This document shows, one piece after another, positions 1 to 5,273 of a DNA stretch of 5,273 bases. Within the stretch, counting starts at the first letter, position 1, and every line of letters begins with the position of its first letter. Under the pieces are notes generated by a model. That model worked only from the letters and a program-made list of their open reading frames with translations. It had not been told where the DNA came from and searched no databases. A program made the translations under genes and the position numbers. Source of the DNA: Pontiellaceae bacterium (GTDB lineage: Bacteria; Verrucomicrobiota; Kiritimatiellia; Kiritimatiellales; Pontiellaceae); assembly GCA_016937035.1 (NCBI GenBank), contig JAFGWS010000122.1:1-5273 (forward strand). The letters are read 5' to 3'.

Positions 1-78
1 GGATTCGAACCCCCGGTACCGCGGTTGCAGTACAACGGATTAGCAATCCATCGCCTTAAGCCACTCAGCCACCTTTCC
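1..78 (-). tRNA. tRNA-Ser (anticodon GCU), 3' end cut by the window edge
   Basis: Read on the minus strand, the tRNA begins at position 78 with the 5' acceptor strand GGAAAGG, followed by U8 and a D arm containing the usual GAGUGGC stretch. The anticodon arm has a 5-bp stem and the loop UUGCUAA, so the anticodon GCU (plus-strand agc at 42-44) reads the serine codons AGC and AGU. A long variable arm is present: GTACTGC and GCGGTAC can form 7 pairs, one of them G-U, around the loop AACC. That is the class II shape expected of tRNA-Ser. The T arm (GGGGG, TTCGAAT) runs off the window after two bases of its 3' strand, so the rest of the T stem, the 3' acceptor strand and any encoded CCA are not visible. 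The D loop, the anticodon and the long variable arm together leave little doubt. Confidence 0.96.
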
Positions 79-97
79 GCGCTAAAAATGAGAGGGG

Positions 98-126
98 AAG
101 ATAGTTAACCGCCCTATTCTTTGCAA
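98..126 (-). promoter_or_regulatory. Likely sigma-70 type promoter for tRNA-Ser
   Basis: On the minus strand TTGCAA (121-126) matches the -35 consensus TTGACA at 4 of 6 positions. TATCTT (98-103) matches the -10 consensus TATAAT at 4 of 6. The spacer is exactly 17 bases (104-120). Transcription would start around position 90, giving a leader of roughly 12 bases before the mature tRNA at 78. The optimal spacing and the position directly in front of a tRNA make this credible, although neither hexamer is strong. Confidence 0.55.
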
Positions 127-145
127 GCGGTTTTTAGGAGGAAAC

Positions 146-175
146 GGGGAAAACTCCATCTTAACGTTTTTCCCC
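146..175. repeat. Inverted repeat in the gap between the operon and tRNA-Ser
   Basis: GGGGAAAA at 146-153 is the exact reverse complement of TTTTCCCC at 168-175, with 14 bases between. One further pair (154 with 166) is possible if a T is bulged. The repeat lies about 150 bases after the stop codon of the last operon gene and just upstream of the tRNA promoter. It could act as a transcription end for the operon, but no T tract follows the hairpin on the minus strand, so it is not a textbook intrinsic terminator. It might instead be a protein-binding site. Confidence 0.35.
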
Positions 176-321
176 TTCGTACCACGGATTTTAGAAAGAA
201 CCTTTTCACGGGGAAGCGCCTCGATTCCATTTTTGGGGAGCGTATTTCTGATTGTTCAAGCTGAAGTGTGATCTCCATCTCCGGACCATTCCAGAACAAT
301 ACTTCCGCTTACATTCATCGC

Positions 322-942
322 TTATATGACCGCATCTTGGCGGTACTGATTCAGTTTATTACGCAAGGTGCGCACGCTGATTCCCAATCGTTCAGCCATG
401 GCGTTACGACATCCACCCGTCTCTTCCATCACGCGGATAATCGTTTCGCGCTCCAGCTCCTGGAGATTGGTGGTTTCAAAACGCGGAGCTCCGACACGTC
501 GCCCCTGCTCCTTTCGTTCCGGCAACTCGTCCGGTTTCTGCATACGCTCCTCGAGTGCACTGATTTTTGACTGCAGCTCAAAAATCTCTTTTAAACGCAG
601 CACGACAATGGAAACCTGTGCTGGAGTAAAGGGCTTGACTAAATAGTCATGCACGCCCTGCTTGACCAATTCAATGGCCAAGTCCAGTTCACCGAAGGAG
701 GTCAAGGCAATCCAGATCGGCTCCAGATTCAGCATGGACTTTCGAAGACGAGCCTCAAGCTTTTTCAACAGTTTGAGGTCAGCAAAAACGAGGTCAACCC
801 GCGTCCCGATCATGACACGAATAGCCTCGACTTCGTCATCTGCCTCTATCGAGGCAATTCCTTCGTGTCGCAGACTTTCCGCCACGGATCCGCGCATTAG
901 AAAATCGGAACCAACGATCAGTGCTGTTTCAATTCTGTTCAA
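322..942 (-). CDS. Receiver plus Fis-type HTH regulator, no AAA+ domain, TTG start
   Basis: A 206-residue cytoplasmic DNA-binding protein. Residues 4-122 look like a receiver domain: beta-1 ALIVGSD, the candidate phospho-acceptor D55, T81 and the lysine of VKPF (K103). The two acids that normally follow beta-1 and bind magnesium are replaced by G11 and S12; only D13 is close by, so phosphorylation may be weak or absent. Residues 123-158 form a charged helix and linker. Residues 160-201 are a Fis/NtrC-type helix-turn-helix with the recognition segment GISVRTLRNKLNQYR, a form typical of the C-termini of sigma-54 activators including flagellar ones. The central AAA+ ATPase of those activators is missing, so the layout resembles the RegA/PrrA/ActR class and cannot itself open a sigma-54 promoter. 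The start is TTG at 940-942: the next Met (residue 16) would remove beta-1, and a GAGG-type ribosome site lies 6 bases upstream. It is the last gene of the operon, 24 bases after its neighbour. Its targets are unknown. Confidence 0.9.
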   Translation of the reverse strand: MNRIETALIVGSDFLMRGSVAESLRHEGIASIEADDEVEAIRVMIGTRVDLVFADLKLLKKLEARLRKSMLNLEPIWIALTSFGELDLAIELVKQGVHDYLVKPFTPAQVSIVVLRLKEIFELQSKISALEERMQKPDELPERKEQGRRVGAPRFETTNLQELERETIIRVMEETGGCRNAMAERLGISVRTLRNKLNQYRQDAVI

Positions 943-951
943 AATCCGCCT
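943..951 (-). promoter_or_regulatory. Ribosome binding site that fixes the TTG start of the HTH regulator
   Basis: On the minus strand AGGCGGATT ends directly at the TTG start codon, and the wider GAGG core lies 6 bases before it. No ATG in frame preserves the first strand of the receiver domain, so this site decides the start. The same nine bases recur in front of the other receiver gene at 4265-4273. Confidence 0.6.
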
Positions 952-966
952 CGCTTATTTCTTTGA

Positions 967-1317
967 TTAATATGCCTTATATGCCTTGAGGCTACTCGCT
1001 GGAGCATTCGCCACGCGGGCGGTGGTCCGTATCCCGGATTGGGCCGAGGGTTCAACTGCCGAGAGCAGCGTTGAGCGAATTTCGCCCAGGAGCTCACCCA
1101 TGCGATTCCGTTGAAGCGGAGAAACAATCCCTTCAAACGGATCCGGCCCAACCTCATCAATGCCTTTCTTCAGTTCCATCGACAGCTCATCCATGCGCCG
1201 CGCCTCTTCAAGTGTCATCATGCGCCCCTGCTTACGCGCTTCATCCATGCTGTTCGCAATCTGCCCGCACAAGGTCTGAATCGACTCGATCTGATCTACG
1301 ATTTCTTGCTCACTCAT
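967..1317 (-). CDS. Small helical protein of unknown function
   Basis: A 116-residue protein that I do not recognise. It has no signal peptide or membrane segment and is probably cytoplasmic. Residues 1-54 are rich in E, K, M and L with heptad-like spacing and should form one or two long helices. A break at GPDPFEG (57-63) is followed by a second helix at about 67-90, then a low-complexity Ala/Ser/Arg tail ending in LKAYKAY. Size, acidity and helical make-up are similar to flagellar export chaperones of the FliT/FlgN kind, but I see no diagnostic motif, so this is only a possibility drawn from the flagellin nearby. The ATG start is well supported by AGGAG (1326-1330) with an 8-base spacer. 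It begins 17 bases after the TPR gene and ends 24 bases before the HTH regulator, so it is translated from the same message. Confidence 0.82.
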   Translation of the reverse strand: MSEQEIVDQIESIQTLCGQIANSMDEARKQGRMMTLEEARRMDELSMELKKGIDEVGPDPFEGIVSPLQRNRMGELLGEIRSTLLSAVEPSAQSGIRTTARVANAPASSLKAYKAY

Positions 1318-1334
1318 AACTGCTTCTCCTCGCT

Positions 1335-3542
1335 TTATTTAATAAGGTTTCCCAGCTCTCCGAATCGGTCAATCATTTGAAGAAGATCATCGAGAGAGGT
1401 ATTCACCACATTTCCCATTTGGTGTAATTCATTGCCAAGGCTCGCAACCTCATCGGCCTGCGCGCGATCCGAACAGACCCGCAGAACATAGTTTTCCAAC
1501 GGCATCCAGTCCTTATACGGCGACTGATATGCCAGATCGATCAATTGCAGAACGGCCTGTTCCCCTTCGTTTTCCATCAAAAATTCGTAGGTATTATCAA
1601 AGAAAGTCACGGTAGCACGGCGGCGTTCTTCCTCGGGCAGCTCGGAAAGCGTCTCCAGACTTGAACGAATCACATTCTCATCAAGCAGCTGTTCATTTCC
1701 CTGCAGTTTCAGGTTACCGAGCATGTAGCGCACCTGCTCGCTTTTTGACAACATCTGGACATGGGCCAGATCATAGCGTCTCTGTGCTTCAATATGCTGT
1801 CCATCACGCAAAGCCAGTTCAGCCCACCGAACCGCTGCCCCGGACTTGACCAACGGAGACCGGGTACGCCGACACAGATCCCGACAAAGGCGATCAACCG
1901 CCACCCAGTCCTCTAATTCCATCAGACAACGGACTTTTCCAAGCACCGCTTGCTCATCCTCATTTTCCGAGGCGGCCTCAATAAGATAGTCGCCGGTAAA
2001 GAGATGGAGCAGTCCGATTCGGTTGTAGTAGGTGATCGCCAGGTCATACAAACCCAAGTTTTCAATCGTCTGCGCCATTGAAAGTTCGACCTGCGGAGTA
2101 CGGGAATCATCGGAGGAGGTCTGCACCGCAACCGCGCCGACATATAACTGTTCCGAGACAGAGCGCGCCAACCAATACTTTGCTTCAAATAAAGCAAACA
2201 GCGCGGCGGCACGGTTCTCTGAATTCGGGGGAATCAGAGAAAGAAAGCGTTCGACCCAAAATTCGACCGCATCGTATTCCCCCCGGTCCATATCCACTTT
2301 AATGATTTGGGACAATGCATCACCGACCTCCCTTGAGGCTTCGGCAGAGGCCAGCTGGTTCATATATTCCAACGCACGCGCACGGTTTCCGATGCACTCT
2401 TCAAGCACAGTAGCCTGTACCAAAAGCTCAACCCGTTTCCCGATCGCCAAATCCACTTCACTTAAGCGGTCAACCACTACGCGCAAGGCCTCATCGAGCA
2501 AACCCAGCGCCTTCAGATGTCCAACGATATCGAGAATCTCCTTCTGATCCAGTTTGTTGATCCCCTTGGAATTGATCAAAGACTGCGCCATTGGAATAAC
2601 CGACTCCGGATTACCGCTCATTCCGGCAATTGCTGTGAGCAAACCGAATGCTTCATTCAGATTGTCCCGCGGTTCCATATCTACAAACAACATTAAAAGA
2701 GTGTATGCCTCATCAATATGGCGCATGGCCACATGAGCTGCAGCAAGGCGAATACGCACCAAAGCCCGATTTTTTAAATCCATATCCTCAAACAGGCGTT
2801 CGAGTTCAGACGAAACTTCTATAAACAGCTTCTGCCGGCAGTCCGCCCGTTCTTCAGGGGACCTTGTTGAGGCGTACGCTTCGAACCAACGGGAATCGGT
2901 CAGCACCTTTTCTTTCATCCGGAGCTCCATATCCTGAAGCATTTCATCCCATTTGACCGATTCGACCGCAAGCGACTGAGCGCGCGTCAAGGCCTCGTCC
3001 ATTTCTTTCCAACCGGCATCCAAGTCAATAAGATAGAGCAGTTTACGCTTCCACAGTGTGGTCATCTCGCTGGGTGTATCCGCCAAAAGAAGCATCTCAT
3101 CCAGCAATGCTTCATACATATCCATATCGCTGACTTCCTGCAGGGCGTCCAGCAGATCCATGCCGATTTCTGTCCGTTGAAGGGAATCGTCAGAAGCATT
3201 CACTGCCGCCCGCAGATACAGGATAGCCGCTGCGGATTCAGAGGTCCCGCCATCGCGCCAATCCTCCATCATCAGAACCCCCATCTGGTGCCCCGCTTCC
3301 GCGCGCTCCTTGGGTGTCGACGATAATTTAATTGCCCGGCGGGCATAATCAACGGCATCGCTGACCCGCCGCTGAGAACGTCCCAACTCGGCCTGAGCAA
3401 GAAGATAAGCCACCGTCGGTTCCTCTTCGCTTCCAAGTTTTATTTCAGGTTCTGCATGAGCCTGGGCACTGACGAGAAAGCTGATGCCTCCTGCCAACAG
3501 AGCGGCGGTCAAAAACCCCATTGCTATGTACAGCTTACGCAT
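1335..3542 (-). CDS. Large secreted or membrane-anchored TPR-like repeat protein
   Basis: A 735-residue protein. The N-terminus has the basic start MRK, a hydrophobic core at about 4-26 and the signal peptidase I site AQAHA before E31, so the mature protein should be periplasmic; retention as an anchor is possible. Nearly all the rest is amphipathic helix pairs with TPR-like spacing. The clearest unit is at about 45-78 (AYLLAQAELG, then DAVDYARRAIKL). Others are at about 263-295, 335-365, 370-402, 408-435 and 483-510 (LGLYDLAITYYNRIG). No catalytic motif is visible, so a scaffold or assembly role is likely, but the partner is unknown. Two ribosome sites, GAGG at 3554-3557 and AGAGGG nearer the ATG, support the start. 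It lies 18 bases after the receiver/alpha-beta gene and 17 before the small helical gene. TPR proteins with this kind of signal sequence occur in outer-membrane assembly, motility and polysaccharide systems; position favours the flagellum, weakly. Confidence 0.9.
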   Translation of the reverse strand: MRKLYIAMGFLTAALLAGGISFLVSAQAHAEPEIKLGSEEEPTVAYLLAQAELGRSQRRVSDAVDYARRAIKLSSTPKERAEAGHQMGVLMMEDWRDGGTSESAAAILYLRAAVNASDDSLQRTEIGMDLLDALQEVSDMDMYEALLDEMLLLADTPSEMTTLWKRKLLYLIDLDAGWKEMDEALTRAQSLAVESVKWDEMLQDMELRMKEKVLTDSRWFEAYASTRSPEERADCRQKLFIEVSSELERLFEDMDLKNRALVRIRLAAAHVAMRHIDEAYTLLMLFVDMEPRDNLNEAFGLLTAIAGMSGNPESVIPMAQSLINSKGINKLDQKEILDIVGHLKALGLLDEALRVVVDRLSEVDLAIGKRVELLVQATVLEECIGNRARALEYMNQLASAEASREVGDALSQIIKVDMDRGEYDAVEFWVERFLSLIPPNSENRAAALFALFEAKYWLARSVSEQLYVGAVAVQTSSDDSRTPQVELSMAQTIENLGLYDLAITYYNRIGLLHLFTGDYLIEAASENEDEQAVLGKVRCLMELEDWVAVDRLCRDLCRRTRSPLVKSGAAVRWAELALRDGQHIEAQRRYDLAHVQMLSKSEQVRYMLGNLKLQGNEQLLDENVIRSSLETLSELPEEERRRATVTFFDNTYEFLMENEGEQAVLQLIDLAYQSPYKDWMPLENYVLRVCSDRAQADEVASLGNELHQMGNVVNTSLDDLLQMIDRFGELGNLIK

Positions 3543-3560
3543 ATAACCCTCTTCCTCACG

Positions 3561-4262
3561 CTAAAACCCAACCGCCATCAAAACAGCATTCCGCTCAGAA
3601 GGAGACGTTGGTCGCCGGGAAAGCGCCTTTAACTCTTCAATATCTTTCACGTATTCAATTTCTGCCTGCAACGTGTTCAGATGTCGGCGCATAGCCGATT
3701 TCGCTCCCAGAACAATCGTTCCGCAGCGTGCTTGGCAGAGGCACTCCATCAACGACGGATGAACACGAGTCTCATCCAGTTCAGAAACATCGATCCCCAA
3801 CCATTCCTCCTTTACGCATCCAAGAGGAGGTGCCTGGTCAGGCTCGGCCTTCCAATAGGCATAACGACCCACCCGCATACGGGGCTGCATGGTCCTGTTA
3901 CCCAGTGCCTTCACAACCGTCTCAACTACCCGTTCCGGTTCCGGGGGTTTCGCCTCCACCGAAAAAATGCCTTCCACTTCGGCGGCCTCGTGCGCGACGT
4001 CATCTGCCTCGGCACTTAGAAGAATAACGGGAAAGCTGAACCCTTCCTTCCGGAGCATTCGAATGGTTTCCACCCCGTTTCCATCAGAGAGCGAGTTGTC
4101 AAAAACGGCAACATCCACATCCATTTTGCGGGCATAATTCAAGGCCTCGGCACAACTTCTCGACTGCACAACCAACGCACCGGCCTGCTCCAGTCTGGAG
4201 CAGAGCACCATCTGCACTAAGGGCTCATCATCGAGCAACAATACCTTGGCATTCTTTATCAT
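3561..4262 (-). CDS. Receiver domain fused to an unrecognised alpha/beta domain
   Basis: A 233-residue cytoplasmic signalling protein. Residues 5-121 are a complete receiver domain: acid pair D11/D12, phospho-acceptor D55 in VFDNSLSDGNG, S83 at the Thr/Ser switch position, and K105 followed by proline. It should be phosphorylatable by a histidine kinase, although none is encoded in this window. Residues 130-233 do not match a DNA-binding, GGDEF, EAL, HD-GYP or methylesterase output. The part from about 154 to 215 reads as alternating strands and helices (WLGIDVSEL, SLMECLCQAR, GTIVLGAKS, MRRHLNTL, IEYVKDIEELKAL). This pattern resembles either a STAS domain (the RsbV/SpoIIAA fold) or the second half of a receiver, and may be a protein-interaction module. 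That reading comes from pattern only. The start ATG is preceded by AGGCGGATT, which overlaps the stop codon of the LysM gene; the gap between the two genes is 9 bases, suggesting coupled translation. Confidence 0.9.
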   Translation of the reverse strand: MIKNAKVLLLDDEPLVQMVLCSRLEQAGALVVQSRSCAEALNYARKMDVDVAVFDNSLSDGNGVETIRMLRKEGFSFPVILLSAEADDVAHEAAEVEGIFSVEAKPPEPERVVETVVKALGNRTMQPRMRVGRYAYWKAEPDQAPPLGCVKEEWLGIDVSELDETRVHPSLMECLCQARCGTIVLGAKSAMRRHLNTLQAEIEYVKDIEELKALSRRPTSPSERNAVLMAVGF

Positions 4263-4264
4263 TG

Positions 4265-4273
4265 AATCCGCCT
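4265..4273 (-). promoter_or_regulatory. Ribosome binding site overlapping the LysM gene stop codon
   Basis: On the minus strand AGGCGGATT lies two bases before the ATG of the receiver/alpha-beta gene, and its first two bases are part of the TAG stop of the LysM gene. Ribosomes ending on the LysM gene would therefore sit on this start site. The same nine bases precede the TTG start of the HTH regulator at 943-951. Confidence 0.5.
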
Positions 4274-4964
4274 AAAACTCATACGTCCCATCTCGAGGGA
4301 ATCGTGGAATAATCAGAACTTCTCCGGGCCGGAGATTATCCAGATGCTTAATCTGGCCGTCGTTCACCTGCCTCAACCATACGGCGCGGGAAGCATCGCC
4401 ATACACCATTGGATTTGCAGCAATACTCTGGAGGGTGTCCCCTTCCTTGACTTCGTAATATTCAAACTCACCAAGCAGAATCCGATTGATGGTTTCCCGG
4501 AGTCCGGCCACGGTTGCCGACCACTTTTCATCGGCGGCTTCAAACTCCTTAAGATCCTGTTGGGCCTGTTCGCGGTCATCCAGCGCCTTTTCAAGCTGAT
4601 CCTGAAGGGTGTCGCGCTGTTTCTTCAACGCATCCAGTTCCTTCTCCAGTTCATTCACCTTCTGCTCCAACGCGTCCGACTTGGCGGCTTTATCCAAGAG
4701 AGCACTCAACTGACCGAATGCCCCCTTAATCCCTGAGTCAGCCCCTTCCGAGGGAAGCATCGCCATCATTTCTCCTAAGGTCTCGCGCAGGGTCAGATAT
4801 TGCGATCGATAATGATCGCTCTCGGAGGCCTTTTGCTCCAGCTGCTGAAGATTTGAAATCGGCTGTACCGGGATCAAAACCTCCTCAGAACGAATATCGG
4901 GACCGAGCAGAACAAGAACGGCCAGTGCACTCATCATGCTGATTCTAGATAGTTTGGTCTTCAT
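4272..4964 (-). CDS. Secreted coiled-coil protein with C-terminal LysM domain
   Basis: A 230-residue envelope protein. Residues 1-26 are a signal sequence: basic MKTKLSR, hydrophobic MMSALAVLVLLG, and possible cleavage near IRS/EE at 26-27. Residues 36-70 are helical. Residues 86-163 are a strong coiled coil (ALEQKVNELEKELDALKKQ and onward), which should drive oligomerisation. Residues 169-221 are a LysM domain with the marks YEVKEGDTLQSIA, YGDASRAVWLRQVN and LRPGEVLIIP, which binds the glycan strands of peptidoglycan. The layout is that of a periplasmic tether or scaffold, with the LysM like the YgaU-type domains; there is no enzymatic domain. The first ATG is preferred because starting at Met10 would lose the positive N-region of the signal peptide. 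No Shine-Dalgarno sequence precedes it, unlike the other genes here. It is the first gene after the flagellin terminator and so probably heads the operon. Confidence 0.92.
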   Translation of the reverse strand: MKTKLSRISMMSALAVLVLLGPDIRSEEVLIPVQPISNLQQLEQKASESDHYRSQYLTLRETLGEMMAMLPSEGADSGIKGAFGQLSALLDKAAKSDALEQKVNELEKELDALKKQRDTLQDQLEKALDDREQAQQDLKEFEAADEKWSATVAGLRETINRILLGEFEYYEVKEGDTLQSIAANPMVYGDASRAVWLRQVNDGQIKHLDNLRPGEVLIIPRFPRDGTYEF

Positions 4965-4977
4965 GATTTTGAATGAA

Positions 4978-4991
4978 GCAGGACCGATGCC
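4978..4991 (-). promoter_or_regulatory. Possible sigma-54 (-24/-12) promoter element for the five-gene operon
   Basis: On the minus strand GGCA (4991-4988) and TGCT (4980-4977) place the invariant GG and GC of a sigma-54 promoter exactly 10 bases apart, as the family requires. Several other consensus positions do not match: the base T before GG, the CG after GGCA, and one T of the TTGC box. Transcription would start near 4966, only about two bases before the LysM start codon, which would give a nearly leaderless message. That fits the lack of a ribosome site there but is unusual. The site lies in the only gap where an operon promoter is expected. An alternative is a sigma-70 -10 box TATAAA (about 5000-5005), which has no good -35. 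Confidence 0.35.
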
Positions 4992-5005
4992 GCACAGAAT
5001 TTATA

Positions 5006-5031
5006 CAAAAAACGCCCCGTTTCCGGGGCGT
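5006..5031 (-). terminator. Intrinsic terminator after flagellin
   Basis: Minus-strand ACGCCCCG (5031-5024) pairs perfectly with CGGGGCGT (5019-5012) around a GAAA tetraloop. It is followed by a run of T down to 5007. Eight mostly G-C pairs, a very stable GNRA loop and the T tract make this a textbook rho-independent terminator. It starts 22 bases after the flagellin stop codon, so it ends the flagellin message and separates it from the LysM operon, apart from any readthrough. Confidence 0.95.
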
Positions 5032-5053
5032 CCAATCCGGTTCCATTTACCCA

Positions 5054-5273
5054 TTATCCTAAAAGTTTTATGACCTGACTCGGCAACTGGTTGGCTTGAG
5101 CCAACATGGCCGTACCGACCTGCTGAAGAATCTGATACTTGGTCATTTCCGCCGTTTCCGCCGCTACATCCACATCGCGAATACGACTTTCAGCTGCACT
5201 GATGTTTTCCTGATAGCTGCGCAGCCCCTGAAGCGCCTGATCCAGTCGATTAATCTGCGCTCCGATATCCGCA
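5054..5273 (-). CDS. fliC: Flagellin, C-terminal part (gene cut by the window edge)
   Basis: The last 72 codons of a flagellin, the structural subunit of the flagellar filament, which is exported through the flagellar type III apparatus and polymerises outside the cell. The visible part is the conserved C-terminal D0/D1 helix region: [20 protein letters not shown], then [33 protein letters not shown] and [11 protein letters not shown] before the TAA stop. These match the Flagellin_C pattern (AESRIRD.D.A.E, then the LAQANQ.P..VL.LL-type ending) closely. The N-terminal D0/D1 part and the variable outer domain lie outside the window, so total length and paralogue type cannot be judged. The symbol follows the common name; some lineages call this gene hag or fla. 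It ends its own transcript at the strong terminator downstream. Confidence 0.97.
   Translation of the reverse strand, partial: ADIGAQINRLDQALQGLRSYQENISAAESRIRDVDVAAETAEMTKYQILQQVGTAMLAQANQLPSQVIKLLG

Noticed and set aside
1..78. tRNA-Ser as an integration site for a mobile element
   Set aside because: The 3' end of the tRNA, where attachment sites usually lie, is outside the window, and no integrase, direct repeat or other mobile gene is visible.
114..299. A 61-codon minus-strand open frame between the HTH regulator and tRNA-Ser
   Set aside because: It begins at TTG without a ribosome site, overlaps the likely tRNA promoter and the inverted repeat, and its translation is basic and of mixed composition with no domain-like pattern.
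268..970. Several plus-strand open frames opposite the HTH regulator
   Set aside because: The minus strand encodes clear receiver and HTH motifs over the same bases; the plus-strand translations are low in recognisable structure.
939..1160. A 73-codon minus-strand frame overlapping the small helical gene
   Set aside because: It is a different frame of a gene with a strong ribosome site and coherent helix pattern; its composition is rich in R, P and W and has no support of its own.
2032..2547. A 171-codon plus-strand open frame opposite the TPR gene
   Set aside because: Its translation is Ser/Arg/Thr-rich, as expected for an antisense reading of a helical coding sequence. It lies wholly inside a well-supported gene.
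4965..5005. A sigma-28 flagellar promoter before the LysM gene
   Set aside because: TAAA and a GCATCGG resembling GCCGATAA are both present on the minus strand, but they are about 9 bases apart rather than the 15 expected.

Overview
All genes read on the minus strand, so transcription runs from the right edge of the window to the left. The right edge cuts a flagellin gene, which makes this a flagellated bacterium. The envelope proteins, with SecA-type signal sequences, a LysM peptidoglycan-binding protein and long periplasmic TPR repeats, suggest a diderm (Gram-negative type) cell. Base composition looks close to 50% GC. I cannot place the organism reliably; the sequence holds no marker that decides the phylum.

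Layout from right to left, in the direction of transcription: the C-terminal 72 codons of a flagellin (5054-5273); a strong intrinsic terminator with a GAAA tetraloop (5006-5031); a short gap with a possible sigma-54 type -24/-12 element (4978-4991); then five closely packed genes with gaps of only 9 to 24 bases. These are a secreted coiled-coil/LysM protein (4272-4964), a receiver protein with an unrecognised alpha/beta C-terminal domain (3561-4262), a 735-residue secreted TPR-like protein (1335-3542), a 116-residue helical protein of unknown function (967-1317), and a receiver plus Fis-type HTH regulator that starts at TTG (322-942). After a 243-base gap containing an inverted repeat and a likely tRNA promoter comes tRNA-Ser(GCU), whose 3' end is cut by the left edge.

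The five genes are almost certainly one operon. They combine two extracytoplasmic proteins (one likely bound to peptidoglycan, one a large helical-repeat scaffold), two receiver proteins that are not ordinary response regulators, and a small helical protein of the size of an export chaperone. No histidine kinase is visible. The position directly behind flagellin suggests a role in flagellar assembly, placement or gene control, but that is inference from position only. The set as a whole is not one I recognise as a named system.
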